Assembly (NCBI GenBank): GCA_023055355.1
Contig: JALJCS010000035.1
Span: forward strand, 4,278,001 to 4,342,000
Direction: 5' to 3'
Source of the DNA: Agelaius tricolor
Taxonomy: Eukaryota > Chordata > Aves > Passeriformes > Icteridae
DNA length: 64,000 nucleotides
The notes below the pieces were generated by a model that worked only from the letters and a program-made list of their open reading frames with translations, was not told where the DNA came from and ran no database searches. Shown piece after piece: positions 49,901-61,780 of the stretch (position 1 is the first letter of the stretch; each line of letters starts with the position of its first letter). Both the position numbers and the translations under genes were made by a program.

Positions 49901-52900
49901 TTCCGCAGGCATGCTCACTGATGTTTTTCTAACATTTTCATTGTTCTTTAAATAAAGCAAAAATATTTAAGCTGATGCCTCAGGCAAAACTGCACTGAAT
50001 CTGTGTAACTGGGCATTTCTAATGTATTTATCAGGGTGGAATATATACTTAGAGAAGATAGGAAAAAAACATGTTCTAGTTTGTAAAACAACCTATAAAA
50101 AAGAGTATTTTCTGTTTATTCCAGCCTTTCAAATGGGCTGATGAGGGCAAGATAAATAATAATCAGTGGAGAAGAGGTGAAGGTTATCTTTTGCAAGGCA
50201 CTTGCTTATCAAAGGAAAAAAACTTCATGTGCAGTACTGAACTTCACCCTTGAGAATATGCCATATCAAGAACATAATTTCTCATATATTCTCATTGTTA
50301 AAACACAGACACTTTTCTGTTAAATCTGTGAATCCACCAGATTGCTGATAAGATTCCTGCTCCCAGCAGAGAGGGGAAGTGAATGCACAGTGTTCCTCTG
50401 CGGAGCAGGAGCACAAACCAGGAGCTGTGACAACATTTATTGCCATCAACACTTACGAGCTCTCCCCCAGGATTTCATTAGTGGAATCATCATCCCCTGG
50501 AGCTTTTGTGTCCTCTTGTTTCCTAATCAGAAAGAACAGAACTGTGCCCACAAGACTGATAACAGTCAGAGCAATGAAGACAGTTCTGTGATCGCTCTCT
50601 GTGGAAAAACAAACAAGAGCCGTAAGCAGATGTGCAGAAGAGATTCAAACCAATCCAGCTACCCTCCAACAACTAACACACACATGCTACAGTGTTTAAC
50701 ACACACTAATTTTCTAGCTTACCTTCCACATGGAGCTGCTGGCAAACTCCTGTCTCAGTTTTATGGTGCTAATAAAATATCAGGAAATTAAAGAGGTCCC
50801 TCGCATTCTCTGCCATGCAAAGGCAATGACCAAGGAGCAGCCAATTAAAGGAAGTGCATAAATTATTAGCAGAAGAAAGTACATCTTTGAAGACTTATAT
50901 AATTCAGACAGGACATAAACTGCCCCAAACCCCCTCAGATTTCTAAGAGAATCTCCTGACCAGCATGAGCACCATGACATCATAAACTGCAGGCATTAAA
51001 ACCACCAAAACCTCAGTAACTGTCACAGCAGCTGAGGGGGCAACTCTGCTAAAAAGTTGGTTACTGCAGCACAGTCACATCTAATGCAAAAGCCACCCCC
51101 AATTACCAGTATTAAGGAGGGAAAAAAGCCAGTAACAGCAAAGAGTTGTGACTGAACTAATGCATGACCCTGAAGATATTACCTATGCTTGTATTTACTT
51201 CCCCCTTTGCAAACTTGACCTAAAAATAACTTGGGTATGATCACATATCCAAAAAGAGAAGGTGTGCTTCACAGCTTGAAATGACTCTGCTATTTTTATA
51301 TAGGTAGTAAAATAAGATTTGATTTTTAAATGCTATTTGATTTTTAAATGCTATTTGATTTTTAAATGCTGTTAGGGTTTGATATAAAATTTTCTAATAA
51401 AGAGGAATCTCAAGACATTTAAGATGGAGGGAAATGTAACAGCAGAACAGCCTCATAGTTAATTGCTCTGTTCTGTAGTTAGTAGAGCAGTGAAGTTTGG
51501 AATGCACAGAATTAGAGATTCCCCCCCAGGTTCAAAGTGTCTCCAGTATTTCCAATAACACTTAAACCTTTGTATTACAGGTGAGAGAATGCAGAAAATG
51601 ACCTTTAAATTTAGCCAGTGTGTCATTACCAAACCTGTATTTGTGGAGAACCTGAAAAGATGGAGCTAATAGAAACAAGAAGTGAACTGTTCTCTCTGTT
51701 CTGTTATTTCTGAAACCTGATAATTATCATTTAAAAGTCAACATCTTATTCCTGATTGACCAGAGCAGAATTAAATCATCTGTTAAAGGTTAAAAGAATT
51801 GACCATTCTAGTAGATATTCAACATTAGAACTAAATAAGGAAAATTATCAGTAATTATAGAACAGGAAAATCAAACTTACCTGTTTACAGAGCACTGCCT
51901 TCCCACAGCACTCATTTTTGGTTATTAAAATCTATTTTCACCACTTTTTTTTAGTAAATACCCATCCCCCTACTTTGCTTGGCCTAAACAGTTGATTGAA
52001 ATCTTTGGTTTAAAACCAGGATCTCGACATTGTCTGGCTCAAGAACATGAAAAAAATCTACTGTTACTCAGTTCCTGCTCTTTGCCAGTCAAGCACAACA
52101 TCAAATGGAAAAAAATACAGCATTAATTACAATCCCATCAGGAAATTCATCTCATAAACTATGCCAAGAAGGGAAGAGAGTTCTTTCTCCAGTCTCCCAA
52201 CAGTGCTGCCTCATCTCAGCCTCTGCCTCCAACAGTGCTTTGTGCCAGCACAATTAATGCAGACATGAAGTAAAAACTGAGATGGTTTTCCTTTATTTTC
52301 CTTTATTTCATAGCTTTATCAATCTCCAATATGATTTAAAGAACCCTCCACACCAGGAGCTTACTTTGGAATAGAACAGTGTGTACAATATTACACACAC
52401 AGCCAGAACACCTTTCCCAGGTGTATTTTGGCACAAATGTGTCTGCACAGGGAAAATCCCAGAGTAGCTATTGTGGAAAATCTCCAAGAAGAGACTACCT
52501 ACAATAAATTGGAAGGGGAAAAAAAAAAAGTCTGCTTTTGTATAAGCTTCCTGCCCCTTTGGAGTTCATTATTTCATCTGTTAATTCATGCTACTGTGTT
52601 TAAAGGTTGGCCACATAAACAAGCAGTACCCACCTGATATGTGAGTTTTTCCTTGCCAAGCCAAGTATATATACAGATTTCCAAAAATCAAGCTGAAAAC
52701 AAAAAGAATAAAGGTCAACAATACATTCTAGGAAAATATTAGGGTAGTAACACCACATTACTACTATTTTATACAACAGCAACAACAACAACAAAATCTC
52801 AAAACTGTGCAATCGTGAAAGAAATAAAGACATGAGTCACTCCCCATGTCAACTGCTTCTATATAAAACTCAAATTTGAGGATTCTGCCCCAAAATGCTG

Positions 52901-55900
52901 GCTATTCATTTTTATCAATCAAGACACAAGGTGGTGGCAAAAATGAAGAAATCTGCATTGAAGTTGCTTCTGATTTTGGAAGCATGTAGGTTAGAAAGCT
53001 GACATATTTCTGGAGGTGATTTTGTAATACTTCCTTTGCAGGGTCATGTGTTTTGTCTGAAGGATTGCTCAGCTCAAGGAAATTCTGTGTCCCTAACTAC
53101 CATTTCCCAAAATACAGTCATTGTGAATAAATTATTTTAAACAGTTTTAAAGTAAATTTTCCTCTTATTTACCCATGCATTTCACTCACTGTAAAACCCA
53201 CAATCAGCTGGGTTTGTGGAAATTGCTACTCTGATAACATACTGAGGGGTTAATTCTGGAACTGAAAACTTTAGAAACACCAAGTTTGACAAATGCATGC
53301 TGGCTCAGGCTGATGTTCTCCCAGCCCTGGATCCCATCCCCACAGCAGCATGAGCAATGCAGGCTCAGCACCCTAAGCATTTCTGCAATTCATTCCCCTG
53401 TATCCCCCCCAGATAAATATTCTGGGAGAATATTCAGAACTGCTGCATTAGAGGTGGTACAATTTGTGCACCTGTCTCCCATGAATTTGTTTGATTCCTT
53501 TTGAATCCTCCTCACACCATTCAGCTCTACACACTCTCCAGGCTGCAAGCTCCAGAAGTTTAATCACTCACTGTAAAAAGCACTTTACAAACTGTCTCAA
53601 ACCAGTCCCTCCTTATTCTCACCCAGTGACCCCAGTTCAGCACAGCAGCATTTGGTGAGCAATAGTTCTACACTCAGCTCCCCTGCTGCTCACATTTTGG
53701 GTAACACATTGGAATAACCTTCCTCAGCTGTGTTCCTCCACAGGCAAGAGTCCCAACCTTTTCAGTCTCTCCTCAAGCCATCAGCTCTATCTTCTTTTCT
53801 CTATATCCTAATTGTATTACACACCCCCGATAAGAGGCATCAACTATCTCTGAACAGAACACTTAATGGCCACAACACAGCATTCCCTGCCTTCTTCTCA
53901 CTGCCTTTCTTGATTCTGAGCTTTTTGTTGATTTTTTAGTTGAGCAGCACTCAAAGTTTAATATCAGAAAGCCATCAAAAACAGTATTTCTTTTCTGGCT
54001 TCTGACTGCCAGGTGCAACTTTAGTATCCTCACCTTGGCAGTGAGAACCAGCTTTTCCCTCAATAAAGGACACAAATTGGAACAGCCCTCCACAACTAAA
54101 ATTGCTGTTACATCCCTCAAATGCTCCCCTAACAGAAATTTATCTTTTTAGCAGCTGAGATTGCAATATTCAGCTTTCTTTCATTCCCTGTTCTGTAATG
54201 CACAGCACCAATAAAAACATTGCTCCCATCTCTCCTTCCCACTGACTGCAAGGTCCCAGGGGAGTCATTTTCAATGCAAAATGTGTAAAAGGCAGAATGT
54301 GTACACAACCAAAAAAAGAAATTAACCAATAAAGTTCACCTGAACTGTAGGAGTGCCCAAAATATTCCACTGTTCCTTCCAATGGTGTTTTCATCAGAAT
54401 TTTCAGTCAAGCAATTTCCCTGGGCTGTCCAGAGGACTGAAACAGACAGAATATATTGCTCAGGAAATAAAAATATTTTAAAGGTATATTCCAATCTCAT
54501 AAAAAATAGTTAGCAGAGTAAGAACAATGCTTACCAGCAGCTGCAATGCCAATAAGCACAGAGGCAGTGTAGAAAGCCCATGTAGCTGGCTGGATAAAGA
54601 CTGCAATGTACAGGCTAGAACAGAAGAGATCAGTTCATTTAATGCTGACCTAATGTGAACAGTGCTATTTAACAATCAGATTAAAGCACTCAGGTGCTTC
54701 TCAATCAGCTACTTTCTCCTAAGGAATGTTGAAAAACAGGTTGTATGTGAAAAATCTTTTTACCCTTCTAAGCACATAGAATTTTTTAAATATTGTTATT
54801 AATCTAAGACTATAACCTCAATTCCACAATCAACAAAGTATGGAAATTATGTGGAAAAAAAAAAATGTGCTGCTTCCAGTAGGCTGAAGTACTCTGCAGT
54901 TAAACACCTGGAGTATCTCTGTGAGAGGCTTTGCTTAGCCAGTACAATTGCATGTATGGCACAGGAGCCTTAGATGTGAAAAAATTGCAGAAATATTTCC
55001 AAGGAAGTAGGAAAAACCTCAAAATTAATACTTACCTATAAAACACACCACTAACAACCATGGAGAATTGAGGTCCCACTATTGCAACCAGTGAAGGTGA
55101 TACAAGATTTGATGCAGACAATACTCCATAAATAATGGACATGCTACAAAAATAAAAAAAAAAAAACAGAGTATTAAATACTTAAAATAAAATATAGGCT
55201 AAAATATTATTTAAGAGTGATCAGTGGATTTCAAAATATCCACTTAAGTACATATATAATTTAACAGCAAAACCTCAATGGTTCATTTCCCTACTTTCTT
55301 CTGTTCCCTTCACCCATGGCACTCCACATGGGAATACAGGAGTGAACAATATTGCCTGGATTGCTGAGTAAAGTCCCAAACTACTGCACACAATGACATC
55401 TTGGAATTTACAGCATGCATTTGTCAAACTGCCTGAACAGCAGTTATTGTATTTTGTACCCTGTAAGTCTAGAGAAGAATGTTCTAGAACCTCATTTATT
55501 TGTCAGTAAGGTTTTCATCTTCTGCCAGATACACCACAGAAATTTTACAGACATATTTTGTGCCAGTGGCATTTTTAGTTTAAATTAAGGCAGTAAACCC
55601 TTCAAAGGAGCAACGAGGTTTTCCTACAGGACAGATTAATTTGGAATGCAAAAGGTCCCTGATCATGCCTGACAAGTTTGACTCTGCCAGTGCAACAATG
55701 AGAATGGCTTTTTGTGGCTTTGCTTGTCTTTCTGACTGCTCCTTTCACATTTGAGTTGTATTTCCTGAGAGCTGATCCACACCACCTGTCCTACACAAAC
55801 ACCATGTACAAAAGCAAACAACCAAGCCCTGAGTTAGCAGTTTTATTTCTTTTTAAACTTCCACCTTCCTCGCCTCCAAAGGTAAAATGTTGAGAATGTG

Positions 55901-57779
55901 ATGACAGTGGTTTTTCACCCTACAAAGAAAACATGCAAACCAGATATGTAGTTCAACTGGAAGTAATTCAGAGCAGAACTGTGAGAAGCCTGTTTTAGAC
56001 TGCTTTAAGTGTGTCAATAAATTATGAAGTCAGCAGAACTCTGCAATCTCTTGAGAGTGTCTCTCTACTGTAACTAAGTTCACCCTGCAAGGAGCAAAGT
56101 AAGAAGAAAATCTGTGTAATTACCTTGTGTAGCCACTGCCATGGAAGTCTGTGTTGTTTAAATTCGTGATAACAGTTTGCTGTGAGGAGAAGATCATACA
56201 TTGTAATATGTTAGAATCTGTGTTGTATTTTGAGAACACCTGCATTGGTTTGAAGTCAGTAGAAACATTAGAATCATTCATTAATAGACACTACAAAGTA
56301 CTTAAAAGAATTTAAAATGTTAATTACAACTCACACCACCTCCACTACAAAGATGCAGGAGATATTTGGCAAGGAAACATCTATGTTTGAAGAAGAAATT
56401 AGTACTTTAATATTTTATCATAATTTTATAAGAGAGCTAAAATATTTCACAAAACTTCTTTTTCACTTAAGACCTTTCTTATGTGGATAGGTATGACTAT
56501 CTTAATTTTAAAAGTGGGGAAAAAAGGAGAAGCTTCAGAATAATCTTAACTTGACCTAACTACGAATCCCTGATAAGAGTTTCCATTCTTTTCAGCTTCC
56601 CATTATTTCCCTGTTCCTTTTTTTCCCCTTGAATCAGCTTTAGTGATCATGAGACCATGCAGTTAGTTGGACTGGCAGGCAGATCTGATTGAAAGTCACT
56701 TGTAAAGACTTTTATGACAATGAATTACATGATTGCATGATCACAAAGTCCAATTCAGTGAGGTGCTGAATTCATTACAGAATTTCTGAGATCATTGGGC
56801 TGCCCTTGAGAGCTCACAGAAAGTATCACACTGCACTGGAACTTACAAATACTCCAAGTAGTTATTTTTGCAATATTTCTGTCTTATTCTGTGATACTCT
56901 AAATATTTCTGTAATTTTCTATAATGCAGTGAAGGACATTTATCTGTCTGAACCCAGCAAGGATCCTTCTTGAGTGCGAGAAAGAGCTGTAAGACCTGTG
57001 GGCTCAAAGGGGATGTTGAAATCTAACTGCCCTGCAGGAGCAGAACTAACAGTACAGCTCAGGAAGCTAAAGGGCTAAATCTGGCAGTAACAGGAGTCTA
57101 AAATTTAAATAGTAACAGTAAATTTGGATTATGCTGTGCTCAATTTTTGCTCTGCAAAGAGATACTAAATAGCAGCAAGTAACTCCTTCAGCTGGAAGGT
57201 GACTTGGCAGTTTAGCAATTGTAGAAATCTATTTGTCAGGTGTTATCCTCATACTCCCCCTCAATATCTAGTTCATTAGATTATGAAAATCCCGTTAATA
57301 ATAGCATGGTTAATAATAACTTAGGCAAATATTTTGAAAGGGACAATATAGAATATACAAGACTCAGTGTAATTCAATCGTCTAACATCACAAGTGTTAA
57401 AACAGACACTATTTCAAAGCTCAAACATTTTATGAGATTATTTTTCTACTTTCCAAGCAATCAGACTCAGTTTTATGTATAGCTATGCTATCTTAAAGAG
57501 ATAACCTGCAGAATTATTTGGTTAAACACATTAATCTACTTCAAACTAAGCCAAAAGAAGATAAATGTCAAAGTATTGTGCACATTAGGAAATCCCAAAT
57601 AAGGCAACATTAGAGCACACAAAAGACAAGCCAGGATAAACAACTGAGATAGAAACATGGCATGATTTGAAAGTGACACCTACTGCGATATTTCCACAGG
57701 ATTGGAAAGCAGTGAATATAAACATAAATGAGACTCCCAAAATAATGATGTTGAAAAGCTTTTTTCCTTCTGGAGACAT
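43908..57779 (-). CDS. MFSD11: MFSD11 (UNC93-like protein MFSD11), complete coding region, 13 coding exons
   Basis: MFSD11 is a multi-pass major-facilitator protein of the UNC93-like group, an orphan transporter-like protein. Exons in transcription order are 57779-57684, 56179-56124, 55143-55036, 54614-54535, 54436-54340, 52692-52634, 50598-50457, 49640-49600, 48857-48792, 46776-46651, 45850-45676, 44702-44567 and 44075-43908. All have AG/GT borders and compatible phases, and sum to 449 codons plus TGA, the length I recall for human MFSD11. It begins MSPEGKKLFNIIILGVSFMF. Landmarks are GFFGTITFF near the end, FFSGVYGTCIGAVNRFG (about residues 254-270), LLGLGDSCFNTQLLSILGF (about 357-375) and a C-terminal ARGSDYSSI. 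N40 in NNT is a glycosylation sequon. The least conserved part is the acidic loop and following linker (about residues 187-220). The ATG has A at -3. No frameshift or stop is seen. Introns are AT-rich and largely free of recognised transposons. Confidence 0.95.
51318..51370. repeat. 18-bp triplicate in MFSD11 intron
   Basis: The unit TTTGATTTTTAAATGCTA occurs three times in direct succession between MFSD11 coding exons 6 and 7. The copies are almost identical. Confidence 0.85.
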
Positions 57780-57854
57780 TTTGTGTATTTTTCCCAAGTC
57801 CTCAGCTTCAGTCTGGAAAAACTCTTTTTTCTTTTAAAAGTTTCCTCTTAACCT
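57780..57854 (-). other. MFSD11: MFSD11 5' UTR part of the first coding exon
   Basis: Reading on the minus strand, a pyrimidine-rich tract followed by TTACAG places a likely acceptor at 57858-57855. The 75 bases to the ATG contain no other ATG. The exon would therefore be 57684-57854. This is inferred from splice signals only. Confidence 0.55.
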
Positions 57855-58054
57855 CTGTAAAAAAATAAAAAAGGCAAAAAGAATAAAAGAAAAAGAAAGC
57901 AAGCTTCAAAAATAATGATTACTTAGGGCTACTTCTTAGCTACTAGAAAATATCAATTAATCAAGAATCCCGGTAACCCTTTTAAATAACGTGCAACAAA
58001 ACTTGAAAAATAAGAAGGTGTGGTACAAAAGGTGGAGCCCAGGATTCCCTCTAC

Positions 58055-58312
58055 CTGTTTCCATGAGGTTTTAGGGCTGACTGCAGGGTGTTACTCCATG
58101 GCATCCCTTTCCCAATATCGAGCAGGTGAATCGGCTCAGCTTCTCGGCATTGCTGAAATCAGAATTGCGGTCCCCGGCCTCTCAATCAGCTGACGAAGGG
58201 AGGATGAGCCGCTCGTACATTTCCATGCCCCGCACAGGAAATAAAGAACATTTCAGTGTCTGGATCAGCTGACCCAGCCCTGAGAGCCCTTGTGCACTAT
58301 GGGAAATGCAGT
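58055..58312 (-). promoter_or_regulatory. MFSD11: Candidate MFSD11 promoter and noncoding first exon
   Basis: The segment has CpGs in otherwise AT-rich DNA. On the minus strand ACTGCATTTCCCATAGTGCA (58312-58293) resembles the ZNF143/Staf site found in many TATA-less housekeeping promoters, with two differences from the consensus I remember. Two TCAGCTGA-type E-box palindromes lie at about 58185 and 58263. A donor AACAG followed by GTAGAG at 58055/58054 could close a noncoding exon that splices to 57854. The transcription start would fall between about 58180 and 58280. This is an inference from motifs and position. Confidence 0.5.
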
Positions 58313-58436
58313 TTTGGCAAAGCAACCTTTTCCTGTTTAAAGCGGTGAAAATCTCCCAGCCCTTAAACTAAAGTTATTTGTTCCAGTTTTTCAGATTTGT
58401 AATTTCTAGCCGCTAAATAACACCTTGCAAAATTTT

Positions 58437-58552
58437 AAAAAAACCAACCAACCAAACAAACAAACAAACAAACAAAAAGAAAAAAGAAAAACAAAATACC
58501 ATACACACAAAAAACCCTCACAAACCAAACCAAAAAATAAAACCCCCACACA
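58437..58552. repeat. (CAAA)n / A-rich low-complexity run
   Basis: Repeats of CCAA and CAAA pass into AAAGAAAAA and ACAAACC strings. It abuts the 3' end of the minus-strand CR1 at 58556 and may be linked to that insertion. Confidence 0.8.
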
Positions 58553-58555
58553 ACT

Positions 58556-58700
58556 ACAGAATCATGGCACCACAGAATGGTTTTGATTGAAGGGGATCTT
58601 AAAGCCCATCTTGTCCCACCCCTGCTATGGACAGGGACACCTTCCCCTGGGCCAGGTTGCTCCAAGCCCACTCCAACCTGGCCTTGAACACCTCCAGGGA
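58556..58700 (-). mobile_element. CR1 LINE 3' end
   Basis: Read on the minus strand it has the CR1 order: GGAGGTGTTCAAGGCCAGGT, GGAGCAACCTGGCCCAGGGG, GTGTCCCTGTCCATAGCAGG and finally CCATTCTGTGG. It lies upstream of the MFSD11 candidate promoter. Confidence 0.85.
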
Positions 58701-59062
58701 TGGAAGTGATACTATTAATCTTTTACTTCACAGTATTTATAAATAATGAATTTAAGATTCATTTATCTTTGAGTCATGAAGATCTCTGTTAAAACATCAG
58801 CAAAACTGAGAGAGGATCAGACATTGACCAAATGGCCGCTTTTTCCTGTTACCATCCTTTTTCTGTTGGGCCTCTGGGATTGGAGAATTCAACTAAATCA
58901 GTTCTACTTTAATGCTGGCCAAAAGGTCAGAGAAGGAAATGCAGAATTTATTGATATAAATGACAAATCACATTTTACCTCTGCTGTCTACAGTAAGGGG
59001 TTTAAAGAAACAGAGGTCTCAAAGGGAGAAAAGGATATTAGCCCAGGGGTTAGAAGGGCTCA

Positions 59063-60832
59063 TTGAGAGAGTTCAAACTAGATCTGAAGTGGGATAAAGT
59101 TTGCTTGACAAACCTGATCACCTTCTGTGATGAAACAACTGCATGGATGGATGAGGGAGGGCAGTGGATACTGTCCATCTTGACTCCAGCAAGGTTTTCA
59201 ACACTGTGTTTCACAACACCCTCCTGGAGAAACTCAGGATGGGACGAGTGGGCAGTGATTGAGAATTGGCTGAATGGAAAATCCCAGTCATAATCAGTGG
59301 CAATGGATCTGTTTGGAGGCCTCTCACTGGTGTCCCCCAGGGTTGTTTAACCCTTTTATCAATGACTCTGATGAGGGGTGGATGCCTCCTCAGCTGATGG
59401 CACAAAGCTGGGATGGGTGCCCATAGCCCAGAGTGCTAAGAGCCCTTCAGAGGGACAGGCTGGGGAGGAACATTTTGAAGTTCAGCACAGGCAAGTGCAG
59501 GGTCTTTCACCTGTGGAGGAACAGCACCAGCCCAGGCCAGGACTGAGTGCCTGGAGAAGCAGCTCTGTGGGGAAGGAGCTGGGGCTCCTGGTGGCCAAGG
59601 AGGTGTCCATGAGCAGCACTGGGCACGAGGGCACGAGGAAGGCACTGATGTCCCTGGGTGTGTTAGGAGAGTGTGAAAAATGTGTACTGTATGATTGGCT
59701 TTTCACAAATATTCAAATGAATATTATATGTGTTGTGTTAGAAAGTAATGCTGTATTAATTCTCTTAAGTAGTGTGTTAAATATAGTTTTAGGTTATAAC
59801 AAAATGTTAAAATAGAAACTATGCTATGTAGGATATTTTTTTTTTTTAAAGAAGGGACTCACACTGAGATAGCAGCCACAGGACACCTAAATCTTTCAGA
59901 GAAAGAGAATTTATTGCTCCATTATCAGGAGAAAGGAACTTCTTCCTGCCTCGCTCGGGCAGGACAACACCATTAGGATTATGAGGAAGAAGTTGACAAT
60001 GACCAGACAGAATCCTGTATTTGAATTTATGCATCATGTATGAGATATATGAATATGCAACAGGTTATTGTTTTTAAGGGTTAATCCTCTGTTAACTATG
60101 TCCTTTTTTGGGCTTATTTTGCCCAGAAAAATGTACCGGGACATCCATAACTCTTTCTTCTATTGTCTCATATCATCCTAATTCAAATTGTCCAAATTAT
60201 TATTACTCTAATTGTATTACTATTTTTATAACCATTTTATTACTACTAAACTTTTAAAATTTTAAAAACAAGTGACTGGCATTATTCACAGAGAGCATTT
60301 CCAGCAGGTCAGGGGGTGATGCTGCCCCTCTGCTCAGCCCTGGCCAGGCCTCCCCTGGAGCAGTGTCCAGTTCTGGGCTCCTCGGGATGGGAGACCCGGA
60401 GCTCCTGGAGCGGGTCCTGTGGAGGGCCACAGAGATGCTCTGGGGACTGGGGCAGCTCTGTCCTGGGGAAAGGCTGCGGCTGCTGGGGCTGAGAGGGGCC
60501 CATCCCTGTGTGTCCCTGTCTGCAGGGAGGGCAGAGCAGGGCCCAGGCTCCGCTCCAGGGGCCCAGCAATGGCACCAGAGGCCATGGACACCAAGTGATG
60601 CCCAGGAAATTCCACCTGGACGTGAGGCAGAACTTCTTCCCTGTGCAGTGCCCAAGCCCTGAACGGATTGTCCAGAGAGGGTCTCCCTCACTGGGGATAT
60701 TCCAGAGCCATCTGGACACAGTCATGTTCCATGCTATCTCTAGGATGACCCTGCTCAAGCAGGGAGGTGGGACCAGATAACCCCACTGTGGTCCCTTCCA
60801 ACCTGACCCACCCTGTAGCTCTGTGAAATAGA
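59063..60832 (+). mobile_element. CR1 LINE (ORF2 3' half and 3' UTR), interrupted by LTR C copy 2
   Basis: The left piece (59063-59671) aligns with remembered CR1 reverse-transcriptase sequence: TTGCTTGACAAACCTGATCA, GTGTCCCCCAGGG, GATGGCACAAAGCTGGGATG. Several stops and frame breaks show it is dead. The right piece (60296-60832) continues with the C-terminal and 3' part: GGAGGGCCACAGAGATGCTC, GAGGCAGAACTTCTTCCC, AAGCAGGGAGGTGGGACC, TGGTCCCTTCCAACCTGA. The break is exactly the LTR at 59672-60290 with its duplicated GAGAG. Confidence 0.9.
59672..60290 (+). mobile_element. Solo LTR, family C copy 2, GAGAG target duplication
   Basis: The 619-bp element has perfect 6-bp inverted ends TGTGAA and TTCACA. 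It is flanked by an exact 5-bp duplication GAGAG (59667-59671 and 60291-60295). It lies inside a CR1 copy, so it is younger than that CR1. Five-base duplications fit ERVL-type elements. No internal viral genes remain. A T-run lies at 59837-59848. Confidence 0.93.
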
Positions 60833-61780
60833 ATCTGCACCCCAGCCACAGCTACATATATTTAATACATGCATTACATGCTCTTCTAATTCCTAAACTG
60901 TATTTTTTTTGTTGTTTTTAATGTGTTTTTTAAAACAGCATGTAATTTTCATTTTTGGTTGAAAGTCAGTGTGATTATTCAGAAACTGCTTTGCAAGATG
61001 CAATTAAACTATAAAGGTGAGGGATCTTAACACAAGAAAAGCTCTCTTCTTCCTTTTTAAGATTATTAATTAATAATGCAGAATTTGAATATCCTTAAGG
61101 AATAGTGTCCCACTCATGTCTTTTTTCCCTTATGCCAGTAGAAGCTTCCATCCAGCTGCACACAAACTGGGCTGGAACAATTCCTTTGGCAACAGCAGCA
61201 ACGTGTTTGGACTGAAACTGGGAGGAAGGGGCATAGGAAACTTCTTCTGTAATTTTAGTAAAATCACTGTAAAGATAAACTTCAAATTTCTCCTTTGGAA
61301 AAGGGTTTCAGCAGATGAAACAGGGATTTTTTAAATCAAAACTCTCCAGTGAAAAAATAGAATAAACATGAAGCAACCCAAAATGTCCAACCAGTACCAG
61401 TTTATTTGATTTCTGAAGTCATTTGTAGCAGGAAGCAAACTGTTGCTTCTGGATTTGTATTAATGGCACTGTTTACTTTTATACTTCCTCAGCGCAAAAA
61501 AAAAAAAAAATTAGCACAATTATAGTAAAACTAAGAATTTAAATTCTAATACTGAAATAACTGTTCATATCGATACTGTCATTGGATTAAACAGATCAGA
61601 AGAAAATAAGTCTCGTTTATATTCTTTTTTTAACATAGTGTTATGGAACAGCTGGGTAGAAACTTTCGAAATTGTTTTGAGAATGAGAACCAGGTATTAC
61701 AGTTCAGGAGTTTGGGCATTTCTTCATGCCTGAGATGACAGAGCAACAACTTTTGGGGTGGGGGGGGGGGAGCAGCTTTC
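60833..61780. other. AT-rich intergenic DNA between the CR1/LTR block and the SRSF2 CpG island
   Basis: Mostly unique AT-rich sequence. A pure A run lies at 61496-61510 and a G run at about 61757-61770. No exon is recognised. Confidence 0.5.

Noticed and set aside
57780..57797. In-frame upstream start extending MFSD11 by six residues
   Set aside because: The codon is TTG, not ATG; the ATG at 57779 matches the family start MSPE.
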